Origin: Henriciella sp.
GTDB lineage: Bacteria > Pseudomonadota > Alphaproteobacteria > Caulobacterales > Hyphomonadaceae
Length of the DNA stretch: 64,000 bases
Reading direction: 5' to 3'
Assembly: GCA_013213785.1 (NCBI GenBank)
Contig: JABSPZ010000005.1
Location: forward strand, 186,001-250,000
The notes under the pieces are model-generated. The model was not told the DNA's origin, ran no database searches, and worked only from the letters and a program-made list of their open reading frames with translations. Made by a program: the position numbers and the translations under genes. Shown here one piece after another: positions 1 through 7,179 of this stretch (positions are counted from its first letter, which is position 1; every line of letters begins with the position of its first letter).

Positions 1-1511
1 GTGCCCAGATGCGCGAGGTCCTGAAGCTTCATAAAGGCCTGAAGGGCGAAGAAGCAAACCAGGTTTGCGTTGATTGGCTGGAACATGTCCGTATCCCGGA
101 AGCTCGCCGCCGTATGGATCAATTCCCGCACGAGCTTTCTGGCGGCATGCGGCAGCGCGTTATGGTTGCGATTGCCATGCTTTGCGGGCCGAAGCTTCTT
201 TTGGCCGACGAGCCAACCACAGCTCTCGATGTGACCGTGCAAGCTCAAGTGCTCGATCTGATGGATGAGCTGAAGCGCGAAACTGGCACCGGGATTGCCC
301 TGATCACGCACGATATGGGCGTGGTGGCGCGTATGTGTGACCGGGTCGTTGTGATGCGCCGAGGCGAGATTGTTGAAACAGGCTCGATCGACGAGATTTT
401 CTACAATCCGCAGCACGAATACACAAAAATGCTGCTCGATGCGGTACCGCGGATCGATCAACCGAACCGCCCGGGTCGACCAACGTTGGGCCCAGCTCCA
501 GCTGCCGATGTTGAGCCTATTCTCAAAGCGGAAGACCTGAAAGTTCACTTTCCGATCAATATTGGGGGTGGCCTGTTCGGAAAGACCAAGCCGCTCAAAG
601 CCGTGGATGGTGTTAGCTTCAGTTTGAAACCGGGTGAGACGCTCGGCGTTGTTGGTGAAAGCGGATGCGGGAAGTCCACGCTCGCGCGGGCCGTTTTGAA
701 ACTCGTTCCGCAAACGGCTGGTACGATTGCTTGGATGGGCCGTGATATTTCGGGCGCCGATCGCAAGACTATGAATGCCTTGCGCGATGATCTTCAGATT
801 GTCTTCCAAGACCCAATGGCGAGCTTGGATCCGCGCATGACGATTGGCATGTCGATTGGTGAGCCGCTGACGGTGCATTCGCCTGAGCTCGACAAGGCCG
901 CGCGCGAGGCGAAAGTCCAAGAGATCATGCCGCGCGTGGGCTTAGATCCCGCCTTGATCAACCGCTATCCGCATGAACTGTCCGGCGGCCAGAACCAGCG
1001 AGTCGGCATTGCACGCGCGATGATCTTGGATCCAAAGCTCGTGGTTTGCGATGAGGCCGTGTCGGCCCTGGATGTCTCGGTGCAGGCGCAAGTTGTGGAC
1101 CTGCTGATCGAGCTCCAAAAAGAATTTGGATTGGCGATGATTTTCATATCGCATGACCTGTCCGTTGTACGCGAAATATCGCACCGCGTGATGGTGCTCT
1201 ACTTGGGCAAAGTGGTCGAACTCGCAGGCCGCGAAGAGATTTATGAGGATGCACGCCATCCTTATACCAAAGCGCTGATTTCGGCGGTTCCAAACCCTGA
1301 CCCGAAAATGGAGCGCGCGCGCGAACGCGTGAAACTGCAGGGCGATCTGCCGAGCCCCCTCGATAGCCGGGCGCCGCTACGTTTCCTGAAGTCTGAGATC
1401 ATTGATGATCCTGACGCACAGCAATATGCCCCGAAGCTGATCGAAATCGCTCCGGGGCATCTGGTGGCTGAGCATGACCCATTTGAGGGGTTGGGAGGGT
1501 TACGGGCCTGA
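1..1511 (+). CDS. Double-domain peptide/nickel-type ABC transporter ATP-binding protein (5' partial)
   Basis: This is the energising subunit of a dipeptide/oligopeptide (Dpp/Opp/YejF-type) importer, with two ATPase domains fused in one chain. The frame is open at the left window edge, so the first Walker A lies outside. Visible in domain 1 are the signature LSGGMRQRV and the Walker B stretch LLLADEPTTALD. Domain 2 has Walker A GESGCGKST near visible residue 216, signature LSGGQNQRV, Walker B LVVCDEAVSALD and the switch His in ISHDLSVV. The C-terminal tail has the family's LPSP motif, but the cysteine-rich segment (GCRFHPRCP type) found in many OppD/DppD proteins is absent. The substrate cannot be told. 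Permease and binding-protein genes are probably upstream of the window. Confidence 0.93.
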   Translation, partial: AQMREVLKLHKGLKGEEANQVCVDWLEHVRIPEARRRMDQFPHELSGGMRQRVMVAIAMLCGPKLLLADEPTTALDVTVQAQVLDLMDELKRETGTGIALITHDMGVVARMCDRVVVMRRGEIVETGSIDEIFYNPQHEYTKMLLDAVPRIDQPNRPGRPTLGPAPAADVEPILKAEDLKVHFPINIGGGLFGKTKPLKAVDGVSFSLKPGETLGVVGESGCGKSTLARAVLKLVPQTAGTIAWMGRDISGADRKTMNALRDDLQIVFQDPMASLDPRMTIGMSIGEPLTVHSPELDKAAREAKVQEIMPRVGLDPALINRYPHELSGGQNQRVGIARAMILDPKLVVCDEAVSALDVSVQAQVVDLLIELQKEFGLAMIFISHDLSVVREISHRVMVLYLGKVVELAGREEIYEDARHPYTKALISAVPNPDPKMERARERVKLQGDLPSPLDSRAPLRFLKSEIIDDPDAQQYAPKLIEIAPGHLVAEHDPFEGLGGLRA

Positions 1512-1539
1512 GCAGGCTCAGCCGAGGGGGAGAGGTCCC

Positions 1540-2157
1540 CTATTTCGAGCAGAGCACGTCGGTTAGGTTGCGACGTCCGCGATCCGCATAGACCACTTTT
1601 CCGAGTCCCATCTCGCGACAGAACTGATTGGCGTTGCCGCGGCCAACCGGAATTCGATCCCCATAGGCATCACGTGGACGTGGGAAGAAGACAGAACGTC
1701 GTCCTTCAATGCCTTGGTTGTGGCTTTGATAATTGCCCTGGCTGCGATGGCCTCGGCGTCCATAGCCATCATGGTGATTGTCTCGTCGGCTGCTAATTCG
1801 GCGCGGTGACCCATTAAGGGGGCGCAGAGACGTAATATTGTCATTCATCCGAATGGAGCTGAGATGGCCTTCTGGGCGATCAATGACGACACAGCGGCCG
1901 CGGAAGTCTGGATCAACACAGATTTCCCAAGGGCCCCTCACTTCGATTGAGGAGACCGTGTCATTGAAGCCCAAATTCTTCAGATTGTAGACCGGGCCGT
2001 CGACCACGATTGCCGAGCCACGAAAGTCTGGATGTTTGAAGATCACTGCCTCATCTGCGCCGCCGCCGCGGTGGCCATAATTATTGGCTGCCGCGGGGAG
2101 GGTTGAAGCGAGGCAAACAGTGGTTGCAAGCGCGAGAGCTTTAAGAGCACGTGTCAT
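1540..2157 (-). CDS. Secreted beta/gamma-crystallin domain protein
   Basis: The 205-residue product starts with a clear Sec signal peptide (cleavage expected after PAAA, about residue 24). Residues about 36-113 form two Greek-key repeats. Each carries a canonical N/D-N/D-x-x-S/T-S calcium motif: NDTVSS at 65-70 and NDNITS at 105-110. A low-complexity Arg/His/Gly/Ser linker follows, then a C-terminal block with two cysteines (FCREMG and VLCSK). Bacterial crystallin-fold proteins often bind Ca2+ and stabilise extracellular or periplasmic structures; the role here is inferred. The ATG at 2157 is chosen over an upstream in-frame start because AAAGGA sits about 10 bases before it. It lies downstream of the HTH/membrane pair on the same strand, separated by an inverted repeat. 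Confidence 0.8.
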   Translation of the reverse strand: MTRALKALALATTVCLASTLPAAANNYGHRGGGADEAVIFKHPDFRGSAIVVDGPVYNLKNLGFNDTVSSIEVRGPWEICVDPDFRGRCVVIDRPEGHLSSIRMNDNITSLRPLNGSPRRISSRRDNHHDGYGRRGHRSQGNYQSHNQGIEGRRSVFFPRPRDAYGDRIPVGRGNANQFCREMGLGKVVYADRGRRNLTDVLCSK

Positions 2158-2200
2158 TTCGAGCGGTCCTTTATTCAGTCTTGATGAGACCTTTAGGACA

Positions 2201-2245
2201 CGCAATCTGAACGCGCCGGGAGGGAGATTTTCAGATTGCGTTCAG
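2201..2245 (-). promoter_or_regulatory. Interleaved inverted repeats between HTH gene and crystallin gene
   Basis: CGCAATCTGAA (2201-2211) and TTCAGATTGCG (2230-2240) form a perfect 11-bp inverted repeat with an 18-base spacer. A second perfect pair overlaps it: CTGAACGC (2207-2214) and GCGTTCAG (2238-2245). In minus-strand RNA the two hairpins exclude each other. On the minus strand CTGAA recurs with an 11-bp period, the spacing used by OmpR/PhoB-type regulators. No T-run follows, so a standard terminator is unlikely. Confidence 0.5.
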
Positions 2246-2560
2246 CTATTCCGCGGCGCGCATCAGGCCCTGCATTTGGTCGATCCAGATGAGCCAGGCT
2301 TTTCGGCCATCCTCGGTCAGAAAGACCCGCGTTTGGGGGCGCCGTCCGACAAAGCGTTTTTCTTGGCGGACGTAACCTGCATCTTCTAGCTTTCTGAGAT
2401 GCGTTGAGAGGTTGCCATCTGTAGCGCCGACTTTCTCTTTCAGCTCTCCAAAGATGGCGGGGCTCACGGTTGAGAGATAGGCCATGATGCCGAGCCTTAG
2501 GCGGCCATGAATGACATCATCAATCTGAGCGTGGTCAAAAGGGTTGGTGTGTTCAGACAT
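2246..2560 (-). CDS. Winged-helix transcriptional regulator (HTH_34 type)
   Basis: This is a small 104-residue one-domain DNA-binding protein. It has the helix-turn-helix pattern LSTVSPAIFGELKEKVGATDGN followed by a recognition helix (LSTHLRKLEDAGYV) and a basic wing (QEKRFVGRRPQTRVFLT). This matches the winged-helix family PF13601 (HTH_34), related to MarR/ArsR regulators. There is no ligand-binding domain, so it probably acts as a simple dimeric repressor. It lies 15 bases downstream of a five-to-six-TM membrane protein gene and is cotranscribed with it. The pair probably controls its own promoter through the palindrome at 3213-3229. The signal sensed is unknown. Confidence 0.85.
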   Translation of the reverse strand: MSEHTNPFDHAQIDDVIHGRLRLGIMAYLSTVSPAIFGELKEKVGATDGNLSTHLRKLEDAGYVRQEKRFVGRRPQTRVFLTEDGRKAWLIWIDQMQGLMRAAE

Positions 2561-2575
2561 CTATCCGTGCCTTTC

Positions 2576-3196
2576 CTAAACCACGTTCTTTGGTTCTTGG
2601 CGCATCATGATAAGGCCGGGAACAAGCACAGTGAGGAACGCGCCGAGCGAGGCGACGGCCCAGGAGAAGTCGGTGCCTTCAAACCAAATTGCCAAAGCCA
2701 ACATCGCGAAAGCGCCATAGCCTGCATAGGTCAGCGTTTTCTGATTGCCCATGATGCCAGATGTAATGAGCCCAGTGCCGTAGATGGCAAACACGATGGG
2801 TAGAGATGCTTCAAACCCTGGGGCGGGGGTGCCGGCGATGAGCGACTTGACGATCACCGTTCCGAAATAAGCAAACAGGGCAAAGCCGCCCGCCATCCAA
2901 ACAGTGGCCTCTGACCGGTTCCCGACGGAGTGGCCACCTGGCTTGTTACGGATCGAATAGCCGAGCACAGCTTGGCCAACGATCCCGCCAACAATAAACG
3001 TTCCCCAGACCCAAGCATAAGCGGTCGGCGGCCAGCCAAACAGGTTCGCTGCAATCGAATAGTGCAGGAAGTAAGCGACGCTGGTCAGCACGCCCCAAAA
3101 CGTCAGGAACCGGCCGCCCAGCAAAGGGGCTTGTTGTCCGGCTTCAGCGAGGTCGCGCACATAAGCGAGATCATCTTGCAGTGTGGTCTGGTTCAT
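2576..3196 (-). CDS. Integral membrane protein paired with HTH_34 regulator
   Basis: The product is a 206-residue polytopic membrane protein with a short cytoplasmic N-terminus (MNQTTLQDDLAYVRDLAEAG) and about five to six hydrophobic helices, for example FWGVLTSVAYFLHYS, VWGTFIVGGIVGQ, WMAGGFALFAYFGTVIV and LIAGTPAPGFEASLPIVFAIYG. The ATG at 3196 is preferred because GGAG sits about 8 bases upstream; a longer form would begin inside the candidate operator. Membrane proteins of this kind are often cotranscribed with a small winged-helix regulator in Alphaproteobacteria and Bacteroidetes, but no biochemical role is known to me. It is the first gene of the operon. Confidence 0.75.
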   Translation of the reverse strand: MNQTTLQDDLAYVRDLAEAGQQAPLLGGRFLTFWGVLTSVAYFLHYSIAANLFGWPPTAYAWVWGTFIVGGIVGQAVLGYSIRNKPGGHSVGNRSEATVWMAGGFALFAYFGTVIVKSLIAGTPAPGFEASLPIVFAIYGTGLITSGIMGNQKTLTYAGYGAFAMLALAIWFEGTDFSWAVASLGAFLTVLVPGLIMMRQEPKNVV

Positions 3197-3212
3197 CACA
3201 GTAACTCCAATA

Positions 3213-3252
3213 ACTTTGAAATACAAAGTACTCTATCTGACGAAAATGTCAA
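3213..3252 (-). promoter_or_regulatory. Promoter of the membrane/HTH operon with overlapping palindromic operator
   Basis: A perfect consensus -35 hexamer TTGACA lies on the minus strand at 3252-3247. A spacer of 16 bases leads to TACTTT as a weak -10. That -10 overlaps a perfect inverted repeat: ACTTTG (3213-3218), AAATA, CAAAGT (3224-3229). The translation start is at 3196. This is the layout of a repressor-controlled promoter, and the winged-helix protein encoded in the same operon is the obvious candidate ligand. Confidence 0.6.
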
Positions 3253-3328
3253 CCTACCCGATTTTGCTTGGCTGAGGCGGTCTTCGCGCTAGGATGAAAT
3301 AAACACACAAATACCTGAGGAAACGACC

Positions 3329-5182
3329 ATGCCAGACGCAGCTAGCCTGCCGCCTTTCCGCCCGCTCGCGCAGAAACAGCCAGATATCGAGTGCGTGCGA
3401 AAACCCGATGGTACCGTTTATCTGAAGCAACGCCACGCGCCGGGAGATCGACCACGGTCTGTCCCGCATGCGCTGGCGACCCGCGCTGCAATGCACCCAG
3501 ATCGGGATTGGCTGAAGCAGCGCAATCCAGAAACTGATCAATGGGAGTCGATTACCTATGGCGAGGGGCTGAAACGCTCACGCGCGCTTGCGCAAGCCTT
3601 CCTTGATCAAGGCGCCGGCCCGGATGCGCCTGTCATGATCCTGTCTGCAAACTCAATTGAAACCGCGCTGGTCATGATGGCTGCGATGACGATTGGCGCA
3701 CCTGCGGCTCCGATCTCAGTGCCTTATTCTTTGATGTCGACAGATTTCGCGAAGCTCAAACACTGTTTCCAAGCTGTCGAGCCGAAGGTCATTTTTGCGG
3801 CGCAGCTACCGCCATTTGAACCCGCGATCGCTGCACTCGGCGATCATGGCTGCACCATCATCACCGCAGATGGCGCGAACGGTGCGGTCTCTTTCCACGG
3901 CCTCCTAGATACCACAGTTACGTCGGCCGTCGACACGGCGCTCGATACTTTGAATGATGATACAATCGGCAAATTCCTGTTCACGTCGGGGTCCACGGGC
4001 ATGCCAAAACCTGTGCCGACCACACAGGGCGCGATGTGCTCAATGATTAGCGGTGTCGAGGGCCTGCGCGATGATGCGCGCGATCCGGAATATGATCCAA
4101 ATGAGCCCGATAACGTCCTCGACTGGCTGCCTTGGAACCACATCTCTGGGTCGAATGTGAACTTCAATGGCGCTCTGTGGAATGGCGCCACGTTCTGGAT
4201 CGATGGTGGCAAACCGACACCTGCATTGTTCGGCGAAACCATCCGCAATGTCCTCGACTGTAAGCCCTCGACGTTTGGAACGGCGCCGATCGCTCTCGCA
4301 ATGTTGGCGGAAGCGATGGAAGAAGATGACGCACTCCTCGCGGCCTTCTTCGAGAACATGCGCTCAATAGGTTATGGCGGTGCAACGCTTTCCGACGACC
4401 TCTATGACCGGATCCAAAACCTTGCGATTAAGGCCACGGGCCGGCGTATCCCGATCATTACCATGTACGGCGCAACTGAGACCCAAGGCATTACTGTTGT
4501 GCATTGGGAAGCGGAACGGGTCGGCTTGATCGGACTGCCATTGCCAGGCCTAACGCTCAAACTGGTGCCGACCATGGGCAAGCTAGAGGTCCGTGTGAAA
4601 GGCGAAACCGTGATGCCCGGCTATCACAATCTGCCTGGGAAGAATGCCGAAGTGTTCGATGAGGAAGGCTATTATTGCCTCGGCGACGCCGCGAAATTTG
4701 TCGACGAAGACGACCCTAATCAGGGTATCATTTTCGATGGCCGCGTCGGCGAAGATTTTAAACTCTCTTCCGGAACATGGGTTAGCGTTGGCGTGCTCCG
4801 CCCGGACTTGGTCGCAGCGTGCTCGCCGCTCGTCTTCGATGCGGTCATTTGCGGTCAGGATAAGAACATTATCGGCGCAATGTTCTGGCCGTCGCCGGTG
4901 GCGTTTGAAGAGTACGTTAAAAACGCCGGTGGGGACCAAATGGCGGCTTTCATGACGTATAATAAGGATCTCGCCGCCAAAGTTGCCGCCTTCAACGCAG
5001 CTGAACCTGGATCATCACGGCGGATCAAACGCTTCCTGGTTCTGACGGAGCCGCCAAGCATCGATAAAGGTGAGATCACGGACAAAGGCTATGTGAACCA
5101 GCGCATGACCCAGGATTGCCGCGCAGATCTAGTCGCCAGCCTTTTTGTGGCAGAGCCGCCACCGAATGTTGTTCAGCTGTAG
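3329..5182 (+). CDS. Feruloyl-CoA synthase (4-hydroxycinnamate-CoA ligase)
   Basis: This 617-residue ANL-superfamily adenylate-forming enzyme would activate ferulate or related hydroxycinnamates with ATP and CoA. The AMP-binding P-loop FTSGSTGMPK is near residue 217, the A5 motif YGATETQG in the middle, and LGDAAKF plus FDGRVGEDFKL further on. The run EDFKLSSGTWVSVGVLR is typical of feruloyl-CoA synthases and unlike fatty acyl-CoA ligases, where the hinge reads DRxKD. The start has a good ribosome site (TGAGGAAACGACC). No enoyl-CoA hydratase/aldolase or vanillin dehydrogenase gene lies beside it, so the rest of the pathway must be elsewhere or the substrate differs. Confidence 0.82.
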   Translation: MPDAASLPPFRPLAQKQPDIECVRKPDGTVYLKQRHAPGDRPRSVPHALATRAAMHPDRDWLKQRNPETDQWESITYGEGLKRSRALAQAFLDQGAGPDAPVMILSANSIETALVMMAAMTIGAPAAPISVPYSLMSTDFAKLKHCFQAVEPKVIFAAQLPPFEPAIAALGDHGCTIITADGANGAVSFHGLLDTTVTSAVDTALDTLNDDTIGKFLFTSGSTGMPKPVPTTQGAMCSMISGVEGLRDDARDPEYDPNEPDNVLDWLPWNHISGSNVNFNGALWNGATFWIDGGKPTPALFGETIRNVLDCKPSTFGTAPIALAMLAEAMEEDDALLAAFFENMRSIGYGGATLSDDLYDRIQNLAIKATGRRIPIITMYGATETQGITVVHWEAERVGLIGLPLPGLTLKLVPTMGKLEVRVKGETVMPGYHNLPGKNAEVFDEEGYYCLGDAAKFVDEDDPNQGIIFDGRVGEDFKLSSGTWVSVGVLRPDLVAACSPLVFDAVICGQDKNIIGAMFWPSPVAFEEYVKNAGGDQMAAFMTYNKDLAAKVAAFNAAEPGSSRRIKRFLVLTEPPSIDKGEITDKGYVNQRMTQDCRADLVASLFVAEPPPNVVQL

Positions 5183-5191
5183 CGGTACAGA

Positions 5192-6088
5192 GTGGCTAAA
5201 GCGCGTCCACAAGCGGGTCTCAAGCTTGGCTTGATCAGCCTCGTCCTCGTGACGTTGGCTGCGTTGAGTGTGTTCTCATTGCGTCCTGACCCTAAGCCGA
5301 CCGACAAAGTATTTTACCCTCCGCTCTCCAAGGGTTTGTTGGACGTTTTAGATGATGCGTCGACGCGCGGGGCGGTTGAGGCGCTACGGTCCGTCGCGCC
5401 TGAGACTCACATGACTCTTGACGTTACAGCTAAGCGAGCGATCAAGGACGGGACCACGGAGGACGTCCTCGCGCAGCTCGTTCTTGAGGCATTGTTTGGT
5501 CAGTTTCAGGCGCAAGCTCTGTCTTTGCGCGCGGCCAATAGTGAGAGCTATCAATCGATCATTGCAGGGTTTTCGGATGGGCTCGGACGATTGAAATCCA
5601 ATCAAAGCTCATGGTGTGAAGGCTCAACGATCGCGGCTTTTCTGACGCAGAATGAAGATGAACTTGTGCCCTCTTTGCTGTCAGAGTTTCCGTATCAAAG
5701 CCCTCAATATGAGTGGGCGATGGAGTGGATGGTCACGGTGCTATCGGCTATGAAAGAAGGCCAAGAGAGCCAGCGGAGATATGCCCGGCCGGGCGCGCGA
5801 GATGAAGCGGTCTTGCAGCAAGAGGGTCTCGCGCTCGGGTCAGAGCAGTGGGCCTTGGCGTTGCAAATTGCGGCCTTCGCGAATGCTGAAGGTACGTCAT
5901 ACGGTCAGATGCAAGAGGTGATCGCTGGCATTGATGTGTGCGAGCTTGGCGGCGCGGTCGAAACGGTTTCAGCCCGCTTGCCGAGAGATGTTCGCGCCAG
6001 GATATGGGCAGATCTGATGCCAGAGATCATGGTCGGCAATACGCCGTATGTGATGTACCGCGTCACGGACTATTTTTTCATCGGCTGA
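5192..6088 (+). CDS. Membrane-anchored protein of unknown function
   Basis: The 298-residue product starts at GTG, 9 bases after the feruloyl-CoA synthase stop, so the two genes are probably cotranscribed. A single N-terminal hydrophobic segment (LKLGLISLVLVTLAALSVFSL, about residues 10-30) suggests a membrane anchor or uncleaved signal. The rest is largely helical and Glu/Gln-rich. It includes CEGSTIAAF and CELGGAVETV, whose cysteines could form a disulfide if the domain is periplasmic. I do not recognise the family. Confidence 0.6.
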   Translation: MAKARPQAGLKLGLISLVLVTLAALSVFSLRPDPKPTDKVFYPPLSKGLLDVLDDASTRGAVEALRSVAPETHMTLDVTAKRAIKDGTTEDVLAQLVLEALFGQFQAQALSLRAANSESYQSIIAGFSDGLGRLKSNQSSWCEGSTIAAFLTQNEDELVPSLLSEFPYQSPQYEWAMEWMVTVLSAMKEGQESQRRYARPGARDEAVLQQEGLALGSEQWALALQIAAFANAEGTSYGQMQEVIAGIDVCELGGAVETVSARLPRDVRARIWADLMPEIMVGNTPYVMYRVTDYFFIG

Positions 6089-6147
6089 GTTAAGCTAGAT
6101 AAAGTTCTGCCTTTAAATCACCACGTCTTCGCGCTTAAGGTCGGGTC

Positions 6148-7107
6148 ATGGCGATGGACGACACACTCAAATCCTTCATGGATAAATTTAAGATGCCCGA
6201 CTTTTCCAATATGGATTGGAAGGGCTCGACAGATGGTTTGCGCAAAAGCTTCTACCGCGCCAGCCGCTCGGTGGAGCGTGATCTTCCAGACTTGGCGGAG
6301 CTCTCAAACCTAGTGGTTGATGGCGCGGACGGTCCCCTGAAAGCTCGGCTCTATGTGCCGCTCGCCGCGGGCATCGCACCTGCGCCAGCGATCATTTTCT
6401 TCCATGGCGGCGGCTTTGTCTTAGGCGATCTCGATACCCATGATGTAATCTGTCGTCGGCTTGCCGCGAGTTCACGCTGCCGCGTCCTGTCGGTGGATTA
6501 TCGCTTAGCGCCAGAGAATGCCTTCCCTGCCGCGCATCGCGACGCGCTGGCGGCGTGGGAATGGGCGACGGACCGGAACAATATTCTTGGCTTTGACCCG
6601 GATCGGATTGCGGTTTCGGGCGACAGTGCAGGGGGCAATCTCTCCGCTTACATCGCGCAAGAGACGGCGCGGACGGGCGCTTTGACGCCTGCCTTCCAAT
6701 TGCTTCTCTATCCGCTGGTGCAATTCGTCGACATTCGCGCCAAGCGGATGAGCTTTCAGGAAAGTGGCTTTTTCATTTCGCCCAACCTGTTCGACTATTT
6801 CCGCGACAGTTATGTCGAGAAAGAGACCGACCGGATGGATAAGCGCGTCTCGCCGCTATTCGCGCCAGACGAAGACTTTGCCGGGCTCGCGCCTGCGCAC
6901 CTGGTGTTGTGCGGCTGGGACCCGCTCAAGGATGAAGGCAAAGCCTATGCATCAAAGCTCGCCGCGCACGGCGTTCCTGTGACGATTAAAGAACATCCAG
7001 GCATGGTGCATGGCTTTATGAACATGACCGCGGTGTCCACCGCAGCCCGTAAAGCGATTGAAGATGCGGGTCTTATTGTCGGCCGTGCGCTTGGGGGGCG
7101 CGAATAA
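6148..7107 (+). CDS. Alpha/beta hydrolase, hormone-sensitive-lipase family esterase
   Basis: This 319-residue carboxylesterase of the HSL (family IV) group would cleave short to medium acyl esters in the cytoplasm. It has the oxyanion-hole motif HGGGF near residue 86, the nucleophile elbow GDSAGG with Ser about 160, the acid in CGWDPLKDEG (Asp about 259) and the base in VHGFM (His about 289). An N-terminal cap helix region precedes the core, as usual. No signal peptide is seen. Two ATGs lie close together (MAMDD); the first is used. It stands alone between an unknown gene and the lipoprotein protease cluster. Confidence 0.9.
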   Translation: MAMDDTLKSFMDKFKMPDFSNMDWKGSTDGLRKSFYRASRSVERDLPDLAELSNLVVDGADGPLKARLYVPLAAGIAPAPAIIFFHGGGFVLGDLDTHDVICRRLAASSRCRVLSVDYRLAPENAFPAAHRDALAAWEWATDRNNILGFDPDRIAVSGDSAGGNLSAYIAQETARTGALTPAFQLLLYPLVQFVDIRAKRMSFQESGFFISPNLFDYFRDSYVEKETDRMDKRVSPLFAPDEDFAGLAPAHLVLCGWDPLKDEGKAYASKLAAHGVPVTIKEHPGMVHGFMNMTAVSTAARKAIEDAGLIVGRALGGRE

Positions 7108-7179
7108 TTTCCTTCGCCACGAGATTGACATATGGTTAAGATACTCCTCCAGCACTGGGTAGATTAGGGACATACGACC

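Noticed and set aside
7125-7130. Perfect TTGACA before the protease gene
   Set aside because: No acceptable -10 at 16-18 bases; not called as a promoter.
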